Notes under the pieces: generated by a model
Database searches by the model: none
Seen by the model: only the letters and a program-made list of their open reading frames with translations
What the model was told of the DNA's origin: nothing
In this document: piece by piece, positions 1 to 9,733 of the stretch
How the letters are laid out: the number at the start of each line of letters is the position of its first letter
How positions within the stretch are numbered: position 1 is the stretch's first letter
Source of the DNA: Planctomycetota bacterium
GTDB taxonomy: Bacteria; Planctomycetota; Planctomycetia; Planctomycetales; Planctomycetaceae
Direction: 5' to 3'
DNA length: 64,000 nucleotides
Assembly (NCBI GenBank): GCA_022600195.1
Contig: JAHZKX010000045.1
Coordinates: 186,001-250,000 of the forward strand
Position numbers and translations under genes: made by a program

Positions 1-59
1 GAATCGGGACTTCTGTTGTGGGTCGGGAAGAAACGATTCTGTCAGATCGAGTTAGTTGA
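1..59 (+). CDS. Possible C-terminal tail of an upstream gene (partial)
   Basis: The third frame is open from the window edge to a TGA at 57-59 and reads like protein (about 18 residues, ...VVGREETILSDRVS). It could be the end of a gene that begins outside the window. The piece is too short to assign a family, and another frame is also open to a TAA at 61-63, so this is weak. Bases 60-258 hold no gene that I can see. Confidence 0.25.
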   Translation, partial: IGTSVVGREETILSDRVS

Positions 60-258
60 TTAAGATGAAAATGGTCAGAATCAGCGGCCTTTTATTCGCA
101 AACGGAGGAAAAGATTCTGCCCTTATTGCAATCATGGTTAATACTTCGTAAAACGAGGTTCTAACCTATCAGAAAAGATTTTGGTACTTCCAAACCAGCG
201 ATTGCCGCTGGTGGAGACAGACACTTTTTTTTTAAACGAACGACAGGAAGCAACAGTT

Positions 259-1341
259 ATGGCAACAGGTTTTGGAATTGTCGGCTGTGGCATGATTTCG
301 AATTTCCATGCAAAGGCTCTCGAAGAAATTCGGGGAGCCAAACTAGTCGCCTGCTTTGATCGATTTGCAGGATCGGCTGATAAATTTGCAGAAGCGAATG
401 GTTGCACGGCCTATCATGATTTGGACGAAATGCTGGCAGATCCGAAGGTGGATATTGTCACGATTTGCACTCCCAGTGGTGCGCATATGGAACCGGCTGT
501 CGCCGCTGCGAAAGCGGGTAAGCATGTGGTGGTGGAAAAGCCGCTGGAAATTACACTGAAGCGTTGTGACGCGATCATTGACGCCTGCAAAAAGAACAAA
601 GTCAAGCTGGCTACAATTATGCCGTCTCGCTTTGGAACCGCCAATCAGGAATTGAAAAAGGCGATTGATAAAGGTCGGTTTGGAAAACTGACGATGGGCG
701 ATACCTATGTCAAATGGTGGCGGACCCAGGAATATTACGACAGTGGCGGATGGCGTGGTACATGGCTAATGGATGGAGGCGGCGCGTATATGAATCAGGC
801 GATTCATAACGTCGATCTCTTATACTGGTTTATGGGTGAAGTCGCCGACGTAAACGGTATGACGGGAACGCTTGCTCATAAACGGATTGAAGTGGAAGAT
901 ACGGGAGTGGCCACGATTCGTTTTAAGAATGGCGCCCTCGGCGTGATTGAAGCCAGTACCAGTGTTTTTCCAGGTCTGCTCAAGAAAACGGAAATCTCTG
1001 GTACACAGGGAACCGTGATCATTGAACAGGATGATGTTTTGCACTGGGAGTTTCAGAAGGAGCTTGCCAACGACAAAAAAATTCGTAAGGATCTCGCAAA
1101 AAAGAGTGGTAATACGGGCGGCGCCAGTGACCCTTCTGCGATTTCTTACGCAGGACACATGGAGCAGTTGAAAGACTTTATCAAATCGATCAAGTCCGGC
1201 AAGAAACCACTGGTTGATGGAAACGATGGTCGAAAGAGTGTAGAAATTATTCTGGCCATCTATCAATCTTCATGGACGGGAAAACAGGTTTCATTGCCAT
1301 TGAAACGTGATCCCAAAATTCCGAACAAGAAGAAAAAATAA
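259..1341 (+). CDS. Gfo/Idh/MocA family NAD(P)-dependent oxidoreductase
   Basis: Probable cytoplasmic dehydrogenase acting on a sugar or sugar-like substrate (360 residues). The N-terminus carries the Rossmann motif GIVGCGMISNFHAKAL, followed by the family's conserved VEKPLEIT segment near residue 95 with the active-site lysine. The C-terminal GFO_IDH_MocA alpha/beta domain includes WWRTQEYY and GGGAYMNQAIHNVDLLYW, with the usual catalytic-region histidine. The frame opens at a TTG at 181, but ATG 259 is chosen because AGGAAG lies 8 bases upstream and the Rossmann fold starts right there. A rho-independent terminator follows at 1374. The substrate cannot be read from the sequence; planctomycetes carry many paralogues. 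Confidence 0.9.
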   Translation: MATGFGIVGCGMISNFHAKALEEIRGAKLVACFDRFAGSADKFAEANGCTAYHDLDEMLADPKVDIVTICTPSGAHMEPAVAAAKAGKHVVVEKPLEITLKRCDAIIDACKKNKVKLATIMPSRFGTANQELKKAIDKGRFGKLTMGDTYVKWWRTQEYYDSGGWRGTWLMDGGGAYMNQAIHNVDLLYWFMGEVADVNGMTGTLAHKRIEVEDTGVATIRFKNGALGVIEASTSVFPGLLKKTEISGTQGTVIIEQDDVLHWEFQKELANDKKIRKDLAKKSGNTGGASDPSAISYAGHMEQLKDFIKSIKSGKKPLVDGNDGRKSVEIILAIYQSSWTGKQVSLPLKRDPKIPNKKKK

Positions 1342-1373
1342 TCTCTTTTGGAGAGACTGCGATACGCATTCAG

Positions 1374-1407
1374 AAACAGGCTGGCTTTCGAGTCAGCCTG
1401 TTTTTTT
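1374..1407 (+). terminator. Rho-independent terminator after the Gfo/Idh/MocA gene
   Basis: The arms 1374-1383 and 1394-1403 pair perfectly over 10 bases and extend by one G-U and one C-G pair. The 3' arm runs straight into a T7 tract. It sits about 30 bases past the TAA and points with the gene. Confidence 0.85.
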
Positions 1408-1457
1408 GCATATCGAGTTGGAAAATGATGGACTAATTAGTCTTGAAAGAGTCTGAT

Positions 1458-3896
1458 TTACTTGGCAATCATTTTTTGATAAACGGCACGGGCTGTATTG
1501 AGTTGCTTGTGAACATGTTCGTGTTGTTCGGGTGTGGGAATACGGTTCCGTTGATGTAATTCCATTTCCAGTCGGTCGATCCAGGCCAGGAACAATTCTG
1601 CTTCGACGGCTGATTCGACAGGCTGATCGACTACCTCCAAATAGACAGGGTTAGTGTGTGCATAGATCCGATTTGCATGGTGATCAGCGTGTTTGGGACC
1701 CGAAACACGAAATGCAATCCAGCCACTTCGCTCAACCTTGATCGGTTGATCGAAGACGAGATCTCCTTTTTGATTGGGCTTTGTCTTCGAAATGACTTTA
1801 CCATTCAGGATCAATTCCCCTAGATCAAGGGGGAACTGGGAAACTCCTGTTGCCTTGAGCTGCACGTTGCCTGGTTTTGTGAGCTTGATTACAGAGCCTG
1901 CCATCTTGTCGTTGACTTTAAATTCCAGCATCGGGCAATTTGTGACAAAGGAACGACCGGCACGCAATCCGTCGATCCATTTTTGATAGTCCAGTGGGCC
2001 ATCTATGTTAACGTAAAGGCGATCCTCACCAGGATAGCGACTGCGAATACGATTCAAAAAACAATCGGTTCCCGCCGATGCCGGCAATCGAAAACCACAA
2101 TTCAGAAACTGGTACCAGGCTCCCAGCGGCGTGGGGTAACCGGAATTAATATCAAGCGAATCGATATGTCCCAAAGCAACATCAACGGGTATGCCTTTCG
2201 CGGAATAAGGTCCTTTATAAGGATCTTCAAAATGTCGAAAGGGATGCGTGTAGTTAGAGTGACCATGATGACGGTGCGTTTCCAGAGCGATATCGCTATT
2301 GGTGGGAACGTCCCAGGGGTTTGTTGTATTTTTAAAGCCTGTAAAAATGGGTTCGACAAGTTGTTTCAAATTCACCAGTGTCATATGTCCCCAGAAGGTA
2401 CTGCGGAATTCCTGATTCCAGTACAAAATTGTTTCTTGTGTAGAAAGATGATCGGGACGTCCGCGGAAGAACTCTCGATCGAAAACGGCATCCGTGTCCG
2501 AATTCGCGACAACCAGATTGCAGATATTCAGGTTTTCTCCCGCACACTGTGCAAGAACGGTATGTGGCTGGTTATACCAGTGGCCATATCCATAATTGGC
2601 GTGAATGTGATTCTCGCCGCTATACCAGCCCCTGGCAGGTTGATTGATCCAGCGTTTTAATGTAATCGCTTTTTGAACATCATTCGGTTCATTGGCATTG
2701 ATGGTGATTTTTGTATGCACCGGACGATATTCAAATCCTCGTTGCACGGTGACTTCATAGGTTCCCGGAGGTAAATCGACTTCACATTTTCCGCGGCAGT
2801 AGAAAAAGCAATCTGTATCTCGTATCGAAACGCGGTACAGGGCATCCAGGGGGGCAAAGTATTGTCTCTTGTCTGATTTGATGACGACGCGTGTTGTGAT
2901 GGGCTTTTTTGTTTGTTCATCAATCGTGGAAAGCTGAAGTTTCTTGACACGCGGTCTGGAATAATGCACCACACTTTGGTCGTTTGTCTCCAGGTCGTGC
3001 AAGACAAGTTGCGTGAGTCCTTTGTGATTATCGGTATAAAGAACTTGTGAGCCGCTGATGTCTGTGGAAGGGTGATCTTCATCGGCTTGTCCGAAGGTCA
3101 TTTTTTTCATAAGTCGCTGCGGGTCATCCAGGGGGACTTTCCAAAGATCGTTGTGCACGCCTCCCAGTTCAGAGACGACGATCAGTTCTCTCTTCTTTCC
3201 CACCCAGGCGAGATCATGAATACGGCTGGGAAATTGCATGATTTTTTGAGGCTGCCCTCCCGTTGCCGCAATTTGCCACAGGTCTGCCTGAGGGCCATTA
3301 TTGCCCGTTTGCTGGCCGAAGAGGTCCATGGTTTTCGCATAGGCAATCGTTGTACCATCGCCGGAAAGTGCGAGCCATCTGATATATTGAGGTGGTGAAT
3401 GCAGGGGGCTTAGCTTGCCTGTTTTCAAATGGAACCAGCTCAAGCCCATCTTCTTTGTCGGCAAGTAAAAATTTCCTAGAATCTGGGAACCGTCCGGATG
3501 AAAGTAAAGTTTGCCGCGCGCGATGACTTTTTTCGGTAAGGAAACCTCTGTTTTGGTTTCCACATCAATGATGTTCAATAACCCTGTGGTAAAGGGGGGG
3601 CTATGGATATATGCGATCTGTTTGCCATCGGAGGACCAGGTTGGTTCGATGTCGTAAGCGGCACCGGAAGTTAATTGCTGCAGTGTGCCGTCCGGAAGGG
3701 AGTTGATCCAGAGAGATCCCTGCCATGAAAAAACGATCGCTTTTCCATCAGGAGAAAGTCGTGGATCGATGGCACCGATTGCTGTCGTTTTGATTTTTTG
3801 CAGCTGAGCGTTTTCTGAGTATGCTCGTTGCGGTTGAAGAATCAGACCAAAGAACAGGACAATGAGAAGAGGTAGAAAACGTTGATAGGCAAACAT
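1458..3896 (-). CDS. Secreted TolB-like propeller plus PHP (CehA/McbA-type) metallohydrolase
   Basis: An exported 812-residue protein with a signal peptide (hydrophobic core LLIVLFFGLIL, likely cut near AYS). Residues about 30-310 contain TolB/WD40-like blades with repeated DPRLSPDGKAIVFS-type motifs (LSPDGK, WSSDGKQIAYI, LSGDGTTIAYA). A small carboxypeptidase-regulatory-like segment (DLPPGTYEVTVQRG) follows. The last 400 residues look like the CehA/McbA PHP domain: HIHANYGYGHW gives the first metal ligands, with later HRHHGHSNYTHP and SAGTDCFLNR. The family includes carbaryl and phosphonate or phosphodiester hydrolases; the substrate here is unknown. It is convergent with the gene at 259. 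Confidence 0.8.
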   Translation of the reverse strand: MFAYQRFLPLLIVLFFGLILQPQRAYSENAQLQKIKTTAIGAIDPRLSPDGKAIVFSWQGSLWINSLPDGTLQQLTSGAAYDIEPTWSSDGKQIAYIHSPPFTTGLLNIIDVETKTEVSLPKKVIARGKLYFHPDGSQILGNFYLPTKKMGLSWFHLKTGKLSPLHSPPQYIRWLALSGDGTTIAYAKTMDLFGQQTGNNGPQADLWQIAATGGQPQKIMQFPSRIHDLAWVGKKRELIVVSELGGVHNDLWKVPLDDPQRLMKKMTFGQADEDHPSTDISGSQVLYTDNHKGLTQLVLHDLETNDQSVVHYSRPRVKKLQLSTIDEQTKKPITTRVVIKSDKRQYFAPLDALYRVSIRDTDCFFYCRGKCEVDLPPGTYEVTVQRGFEYRPVHTKITINANEPNDVQKAITLKRWINQPARGWYSGENHIHANYGYGHWYNQPHTVLAQCAGENLNICNLVVANSDTDAVFDREFFRGRPDHLSTQETILYWNQEFRSTFWGHMTLVNLKQLVEPIFTGFKNTTNPWDVPTNSDIALETHRHHGHSNYTHPFRHFEDPYKGPYSAKGIPVDVALGHIDSLDINSGYPTPLGAWYQFLNCGFRLPASAGTDCFLNRIRSRYPGEDRLYVNIDGPLDYQKWIDGLRAGRSFVTNCPMLEFKVNDKMAGSVIKLTKPGNVQLKATGVSQFPLDLGELILNGKVISKTKPNQKGDLVFDQPIKVERSGWIAFRVSGPKHADHHANRIYAHTNPVYLEVVDQPVESAVEAELFLAWIDRLEMELHQRNRIPTPEQHEHVHKQLNTARAVYQKMIAK

Positions 3897-3939
3897 CGTT
3901 CAAGCTTTCCAATGTTATTGGTACTCTACAGAGAGATGA

Positions 3940-4614
3940 TTAGACCTCTGAATTTTCAGTGATCACCTGCTGACGGTAAAGTCTCAAAATGTAGACGAAA
4001 CATAAGAAGTCATAAATGGTATGAGTTGTAATAGGGATCAGTAAATTTTGTGGTGAGAAGAATATGAGCAGCAAGCTCAGGTAGACACCCATCAACGTGG
4101 CGATGACCACATACAAGCGGGTGACGGAGTGAACGATTCCAAACAGAAAATTTGTGAAGATAATCGCTGCTAAGATTCCATATTGGGAAGCCCAGGATTG
4201 TAAGACGCCGCGAAACAGCATCTCTTCACCCAGTCCGATAAAAATGGAGAGAATAAACAGCTCCAGGATTGAGCCATGTTCAATTCTGGGTCCCAGTTCG
4301 GCTAACAGAAATTGTTTGATCTTTTGAAATGACTGGATCGGAACGCGAACAGAAATGAGAAAAAATAGAAACATTGGCATTGCTGCGCCGATGCCGATGA
4401 ATAAATCAGTCCAGTTCCAGTTAAGGTGCTGAAGGGGACTGACTCCCAACAGCCAGCCTACTCCGAAGGCAATGAAAATAAATGCAATGGAAAAAAGCGA
4501 GCCACCCAGAATGAAGAATTGTTGTTCTTGCCCCAGGGTTTCGTTAATTTCTTCTTCATCTTCCGAATCAAACATGGGTAGTCTGTCCACTCTCTCTCGA
4601 TAAAGCATCAGCAA
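3940..4614 (-). CDS. CPBP family intramembrane metalloprotease
   Basis: A 224-residue polytopic membrane protein with roughly six hydrophobic segments. It contains the CPBP (Rce1/Abi) signature: the glutamate pair and arginine in GLGEEMLFRGVLQ (motif 1) and a conserved histidine in NFLFGIVHSV (motif 2). These residues form the metal/catalytic site in the family. Members process CAAX-type proteins in eukaryotes and act in bacteriocin immunity or unknown processing in bacteria. The gene lies 43 bases upstream of, and points the same way as, the PHP hydrolase, so co-transcription is possible. It is divergent from mreB. Confidence 0.85.
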   Translation of the reverse strand: MLMLYRERVDRLPMFDSEDEEEINETLGQEQQFFILGGSLFSIAFIFIAFGVGWLLGVSPLQHLNWNWTDLFIGIGAAMPMFLFFLISVRVPIQSFQKIKQFLLAELGPRIEHGSILELFILSIFIGLGEEMLFRGVLQSWASQYGILAAIIFTNFLFGIVHSVTRLYVVIATLMGVYLSLLLIFFSPQNLLIPITTHTIYDFLCFVYILRLYRQQVITENSEV

Positions 4615-4860
4615 ATATCATAATGAATTGTTAGGCACCGGGGCCGGAATGTCTATCCTGAGCTACCAGGATTTCCTGTTTTATCTATGGTTGGTGGTTT
4701 CAGAACTGCATCTTGCAGAAAATCACCATCTCGAATACATTTTCCCAATCTTAACAGGATGTTTCGTGAATCGCAGGCTTCTTAATGGCTGACGACTGAG
4801 AATGCCGCGCGTTTACTTTTCAACAGTTTACTCTTTTTCATAAGAAGCGGTAGTGCAAGG

Positions 4861-5910
4861 ATGCTGCACCGTTTACGTCAATGGATCTGCCCTGACCTGG
4901 CGATTGATCTGGGAACCGCAAATACGATTGTGTCTATCCAGGGCGAGGGGATTGCGCTGGATGAACCCTCAGTCGTCGCGCTGCATAAGGGGAGCCGCAA
5001 GATTCTGGGTAATGGAACCGCGGTTGGCAAGTTAGCCAAACAGATGTTGGGCCGCACGCCCGACAGCATCATTGCCGTCCGTCCTCTGAAAGAGGGTGTG
5101 ATTACCGACTTCGAACTTTGTGAATCGATGTTGCGCTACTTCATCCACAAAGCCCGCCACCATTCACGCGGACTCAGGCCACGGGTAGTGATTGCTGTGC
5201 CCGGCAGTATTACCCCAGTGGAAAAACGCGCTGTTTTTAACAGTGCCGAACGTGCAGGAGCAGGGCGTGTGTATCTGATTGAGGAATCGAAGGCCGCTGG
5301 TATTGGTGCCGGATTACCAATTTCGGAACCAATGGCGAGTATGGTGTGTGACATCGGTGGAGGTACGAGTGAGGTAGCCATCATGAGTCTCGGCGATACG
5401 GTCATCAGTAATTCGGTTCGCATTGGTGGAGACAAGTGTGATGAAGCCATTGTGGAATATATGAAACAGCATTTTTCCTTACGTATCGGCGTGCAGACGG
5501 CTGAGGAACTCAAACTAAATCTGGGGAGTGCTTATCCTCTTGAGCAGGAATTGACAGGGGAGGTCAAAGGGCTGGATATCATCAGCAGTATTCCGCGTAA
5601 GGCCATTGTCACCAGTGAGGAGCTTCGGGATGCCCTGCATGGGCCGCTGGAGTTGATCTTGAACTGTTGTAAGCAAACCATCGAACAGTGCAAGCCGGAA
5701 CTGGTTGCGGACCTTGCCGACAACGGAATGGTGATCACCGGAGGTGGTGCCCTGCTGCGGGGGATCGAATTATATATGAGCGAACAATTGGGAATTCCGG
5801 TTCGATCAGACGAAGATCCGCTGCGCTCAGTTGCACGGGGAACCGCCATCTGTCTGGAGCATCTGAGCCAATGGCGGCATGCTTTTGATAATGGTGAAGG
5901 CGACTTTTAA
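4861..5910 (+). CDS. mreB: Rod shape-determining protein MreB (actin homologue)
   Basis: The cytoplasmic actin-like filament protein that organises lateral cell-wall synthesis at the inner membrane. At 349 residues it has the normal length for MreB. Phosphate-1 is DLAIDLGTANTIV, phosphate-2 is VCDIGGGTSEVAIMSLG, and the adenosine motif is GMVITGGGALLRGIE; PLKEGVITDFE is also conserved. It is first in an operon with mreC, mreD and mrdA. An AAGG touches the ATG directly, so the ribosome site is not ideal, but the N-terminus matches the family. The 246-base gap upstream, shared with the divergent CPBP gene, must hold the promoter; I could not pick a clear one. Confidence 0.95.
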   Translation: MLHRLRQWICPDLAIDLGTANTIVSIQGEGIALDEPSVVALHKGSRKILGNGTAVGKLAKQMLGRTPDSIIAVRPLKEGVITDFELCESMLRYFIHKARHHSRGLRPRVVIAVPGSITPVEKRAVFNSAERAGAGRVYLIEESKAAGIGAGLPISEPMASMVCDIGGGTSEVAIMSLGDTVISNSVRIGGDKCDEAIVEYMKQHFSLRIGVQTAEELKLNLGSAYPLEQELTGEVKGLDIISSIPRKAIVTSEELRDALHGPLELILNCCKQTIEQCKPELVADLADNGMVITGGGALLRGIELYMSEQLGIPVRSDEDPLRSVARGTAICLEHLSQWRHAFDNGEGDF

Positions 5911-5928
5911 AGAGACGGATCTCGATAT

Positions 5929-6894
5929 ATGAAGCGTGAGACGCGGTCATCGGAAATCAAACTGGCTCTACTGGCAATTCTGACAGGCATCTGCCTGTAT
6001 CTGATGCCGTCTGCCTATTCAAGCCGCTTGTACAATCTGATTCGTGATGCCTCCAAGCCTGGTCTGGTTCTGGTACAGCAGATCAAAAGCTTGCGATATG
6101 CTTCTGCAGAAACACCCTTGCCCCAGACAGATGTGAAACAGCTTGAGACAAAATTATCTGAACTGCAGCAGGAAAATCGACGTCTCGAATTACATTCTCT
6201 GAAATTGAGCGAACAGATAGGGCAACTCAAACAAACGGGTGTTCCCTCCTATCAATCAGAGGCGGGGGAACGGCTGCTGGTTCCCGATTTGATTGAGGCT
6301 GAGTTACTGGGCGATTCCTCCATAGCCTTGTTAAAAGATGAAAAACTGTTGAATCAGGGACGCGAGCGGGGCGTGTTTGAATCATCCTTCGTTTTAGAGT
6401 CGGACCTGCCTCTTATCGATCAGGGAGAGCAGCAGGGTGTCAAAGCGGGTTATTCGATTTATGCCGGGCAGGCAGTGATTGGAAAAGTCAACGAAGTGGG
6501 ACGTTGGACAAGCAGTCTGATTCCTGTGACATCGGTTGACTATCGCGGATCAGCGCGAATTGCCCGCAAGACAGAGCAGGGATTGCAAATGGGCGTTGAT
6601 GGAATTCTCGTCGGAATGGGTGAAGGGAGATGTCAGTTATTACAGATCCCGCCTACAGAATCGATCCAGGTAGGACAAGAAGTTTATACGGGAGAAGTCG
6701 ACCGTGAACTCCCCCTGAGTATGCAATCGACTTTGGGCCAGCCGATGTACTATGGTCGTATCATCGATGCCAAACTCCCCAGAGGGGCTCCGTACTGGAA
6801 GATCATCGTTGCGCCTGCCGTCAAACTTTCCGAAGTCAAACAGGTAAGCGTACTCCGAAAGATAGTAAATCCGCGTCGCATGCTGACAAACTGA
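5929..6894 (+). CDS. mreC: Rod shape-determining protein MreC
   Basis: A bitopic protein of the elongasome, 321 residues. One N-terminal membrane segment (about residues 13-30) is followed by a periplasmic coiled coil (about 60-110, heptad-rich LSELQQENRRLELHSLKLSEQ). The beta-rich MreC core comes next, with the family pattern VIGKVNEVGRWTSSLIPVTSVDYRGSARIAR. It lies 18 bases after mreB and abuts mreD with no spacer. It is expected to link MreB filaments with MreD and PBP2. Confidence 0.93.
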   Translation: MKRETRSSEIKLALLAILTGICLYLMPSAYSSRLYNLIRDASKPGLVLVQQIKSLRYASAETPLPQTDVKQLETKLSELQQENRRLELHSLKLSEQIGQLKQTGVPSYQSEAGERLLVPDLIEAELLGDSSIALLKDEKLLNQGRERGVFESSFVLESDLPLIDQGEQQGVKAGYSIYAGQAVIGKVNEVGRWTSSLIPVTSVDYRGSARIARKTEQGLQMGVDGILVGMGEGRCQLLQIPPTESIQVGQEVYTGEVDRELPLSMQSTLGQPMYYGRIIDAKLPRGAPYWKIIVAPAVKLSEVKQVSVLRKIVNPRRMLTN

Positions 6895-7449
6895 GTGAGG
6901 AACCGATATTTGAAATTATTCAGTCTATTAATACTCTGTTATATCCTGTTGATCATTCAGATCAGTGTTGTACCTGAAGCGACCGTTGCCGGTAGTCGCC
7001 CCCATCTGATTTTAGTGATGTTGTGCTTTGCCCTGTTCTGGTCCCGGGATGCGACAGTTTTTCTCTGGGGAATTCTGGCAGGGCTGATTTACGAGACCTT
7101 TGATTCCGCGATACCCGGTACCGGAGTTTTGCTTTTGACGAGTCTGGTCTGGGTGGCGTTCCGGGTTCAGCTTCATTTTCAGATCCGTTCGCTCATCAGT
7201 CGCTTTATGTTGATCTTAGTGCTGGCGTTTGTGTTTGATGGTTTGTTCCACATTCTGAATCATCTGGAAGCGATTAGGCTACTCGATCTGACCTCACTGG
7301 CTCAACATGCGGCTGGCAATGCACTTTATACCGCTGTTGCAGGACTTGGTCTTTTAGTTTCTTTCAAAATCATTTCGCGACTTGTTCCCATCGAATTCGG
7401 GCAGAGTCTGCGAAACGAATCCGTTTATGAATCCCGGTTTTCTCACTAA
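6895..7449 (+). CDS. mreD: Rod shape-determining protein MreD
   Basis: A small polytopic membrane protein (184 residues, about five hydrophobic segments) of the MreBCD complex. The match to MreD rests on size, topology, the pattern FWSRDATVFLWGILAGLIYETF, and its place between mreC and mrdA. The GTG start follows directly on the mreC TGA, so translation is probably coupled. Confidence 0.88.
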   Translation: MRNRYLKLFSLLILCYILLIIQISVVPEATVAGSRPHLILVMLCFALFWSRDATVFLWGILAGLIYETFDSAIPGTGVLLLTSLVWVAFRVQLHFQIRSLISRFMLILVLAFVFDGLFHILNHLEAIRLLDLTSLAQHAAGNALYTAVAGLGLLVSFKIISRLVPIEFGQSLRNESVYESRFSH

Positions 7450-7465
7450 GTGAATTTTCATCTCG

Positions 7466-9718
7466 ATGCGAAATCGTCCCGGCAATAATGATCCCCATTC
7501 AGACAACGATGCGTCAGGGCAGTCGTTTCAGGTGGATCGTATGCCCGGTGTGCGCGTTTTTCTGTTAGGGTTGTTGCTGGTGGTTCCTCTACTGGCGGTG
7601 AGCGGCCGTCTGCTGTTCATTCAGTTGATGAGTGCAGAATTATTTTACTCTCGTTTTGGACAAACCACGGAATCATTCGAGACAATTCCCAGCCGCGACG
7701 GACGAATCGTATCAATCGATGGCCGTGTACTGGCGATGGATGTGGAACAGTTTGACCTGCAGATGCATTATCGCTGGATGGAAGAACCTCCCAACTCACG
7801 TTGGTTAAAGCAGCAGGCGCTGATGTTACTGGAGCCGTTAGATCGTCGAAATTCTGACAAGGTCGAAGCAGCAAAGGAACAGGTGCTGGCGCGTCGTGGG
7901 CAACTCTGGGATGAACTGGCGCAGGTGACGCATATGACACCAGAGGAATTACAGGCGTCTCGCCAGAAAATTCAACAACGGATTCAGACAATCATTGAAA
8001 GTGTCAATGAGCGAGCAGAAAAGAAGTCAGCTGAAACGCAGCCATCAGAAGTGGGTGTCGAATCGAAGGCAAAAACCAAAGCGGATGAAATGATGGGGGT
8101 CTGGAAGCTTCTGAAAGAGACATTAACGAGGCCTCCTCGTCGTTCACAGAAAGACCGGATTGTCGTACGCGAAGAACTCAACTACCACACGATCATTTCA
8201 GGAATTCCCCGAGAAATGGCCCTGGCGATTTCGGCGCATCCGGAGCATTTTCCAGGTGTGAATATTCAAATCGCAACACTTCGAGAGTATCCGCAGAAAA
8301 CAGTGGCACCGCATGAAATTGGAATTCGGCATCGTATAGACGAGAAAGTTCTGGCCGCCCGAAAACAGCGATTCCCTGATGGAGATCCCCTTGATTATCG
8401 GGAAGGAGATCGGATTGGCAAAATGGGAATTGAACGGTCTTATGATCGTTTTTTACGTGGATTACGCGGTTTGAAACGGGTTGTCAAGAATCGACAGGGT
8501 GAAATTATCCGTACGGAGGTTCTTCGAGAAGCGAAGTCTGGTGATGATGTCGTACTGACATTGAATACCCAATTACAGGGAGAGGTTCAGGATCTGCTGG
8601 ACCAGACATTGGAGGGATTACAACAGCCGGCTGATGAGAAAAACGAGACTTCGCTGGAGGTTTCTGCAGGCGGATGTGTGGTCGTGTTGGATGTGCGAAC
8701 CGGAGCGATAGTAGCAACGGCTTCTGCGCCGCGCTATGATCTGAATTTGTTATTGAATCCATCTCAGGAAGAATGGAATGCGGTACTCAACAATCCCAAA
8801 CGTCCTCTGTTTCCACGGGCGACCCAGATGATGCTGCCTCCAGGTTCAACGTTTAAAGCACTCACTGCCATTGCGTTACTGGAAAGCGGCAAGATTGACC
8901 CGGATGAATATTATCAATGTCGTGGTTATCTGGATCGACCAGATCGACATCGGGATTATATTTATCGTCACTTTGGAGTCGGGCATAACGATATCAATTT
9001 GTCGCAGGCATTGAGCCAGTCTTGCAATGTTTATTTTTTTCAAGCAGCTCGCAAAATGGGGCCGGAGACGATTTATCATTGGGCCGACCAGTTGGGCTTT
9101 GGTAAACCGACGGGCGTGGATATTCCTGGTGAACGTGGCGGTCATTTGCCGAACCCTTCTCCCGCAAACCCAAAAGGAAAGTCTCGCTGGTATCCCGGTG
9201 ATACATTGGGTGTTGCCATTGGTCAGTCACGGTTGACGGTTACTCCGTTACAGATTGCACGTTTGATGGCCGTTGTTGCCAACGACGGGGAATTAATCGT
9301 TCCGCATTTGGCGCACAGCATTGTACCCTCCTCCGAATCTTCAACGACAACGCGGCAGATGATTTCACATCCCCATCGCTACGTGAGAGGTATTCACCCC
9401 GGGACCCTGGAGCGAGTTCGCGAAGGGTTGATCAAAGTTGTCGCACACCCTCGCGGAACTGGTTATAAAACCGTCCGCATGAAGGAAATGACAATCGCCG
9501 GTAAAACAGGAACCGCAGAAACGGGTGGTGGAAAAAATGATCATGCCTGGTTTGCTGGTTTTGTGCCGGCAGAACGACCGAAGTACGCTTTTGCCGTTGT
9601 GATTGAGCACGGGGGATCGGGTAGTCGCGTTGCGGGACCCGTTGCTCAAAAACTGGTTCGCACATTAATCGATACCGGCTTACTGACTTCCACGGTCGTC
9701 AAGTTGCAGGCGAACTGA
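7466..9718 (+). CDS. mrdA: Penicillin-binding protein 2 (elongation-specific transpeptidase)
   Basis: The inner-membrane DD-transpeptidase that cross-links lateral peptidoglycan. A membrane segment lies near residues 29-50, then the dimerisation domain (FETIPSRDGRIVSIDGRVLA), then the transpeptidase domain. Active-site motifs are all present: SxxK in PPGSTFKALTA, SxN in SQSCNVYFF and KTG in GKTGTAETG. At 750 residues it is longer than typical PBP2 (about 630). The extra length is largely a charged insertion at about residues 110-240 containing SVNERAEKKSAETQ. It is the last gene of the mre operon; no rodA follows. Confidence 0.93.
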   Translation: MRNRPGNNDPHSDNDASGQSFQVDRMPGVRVFLLGLLLVVPLLAVSGRLLFIQLMSAELFYSRFGQTTESFETIPSRDGRIVSIDGRVLAMDVEQFDLQMHYRWMEEPPNSRWLKQQALMLLEPLDRRNSDKVEAAKEQVLARRGQLWDELAQVTHMTPEELQASRQKIQQRIQTIIESVNERAEKKSAETQPSEVGVESKAKTKADEMMGVWKLLKETLTRPPRRSQKDRIVVREELNYHTIISGIPREMALAISAHPEHFPGVNIQIATLREYPQKTVAPHEIGIRHRIDEKVLAARKQRFPDGDPLDYREGDRIGKMGIERSYDRFLRGLRGLKRVVKNRQGEIIRTEVLREAKSGDDVVLTLNTQLQGEVQDLLDQTLEGLQQPADEKNETSLEVSAGGCVVVLDVRTGAIVATASAPRYDLNLLLNPSQEEWNAVLNNPKRPLFPRATQMMLPPGSTFKALTAIALLESGKIDPDEYYQCRGYLDRPDRHRDYIYRHFGVGHNDINLSQALSQSCNVYFFQAARKMGPETIYHWADQLGFGKPTGVDIPGERGGHLPNPSPANPKGKSRWYPGDTLGVAIGQSRLTVTPLQIARLMAVVANDGELIVPHLAHSIVPSSESSTTTRQMISHPHRYVRGIHPGTLERVREGLIKVVAHPRGTGYKTVRMKEMTIAGKTGTAETGGGKNDHAWFAGFVPAERPKYAFAVVIEHGGSGSRVAGPVAQKLVRTLIDTGLLTSTVVKLQAN

Positions 9719-9733
9719 ATTTTGCGAGACCGG

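Noticed and set aside
1983-2660. 225-codon plus-strand frame opposite the PHP hydrolase
   Set aside because: It is a shadow of the real gene, with unnatural composition and no start signal.
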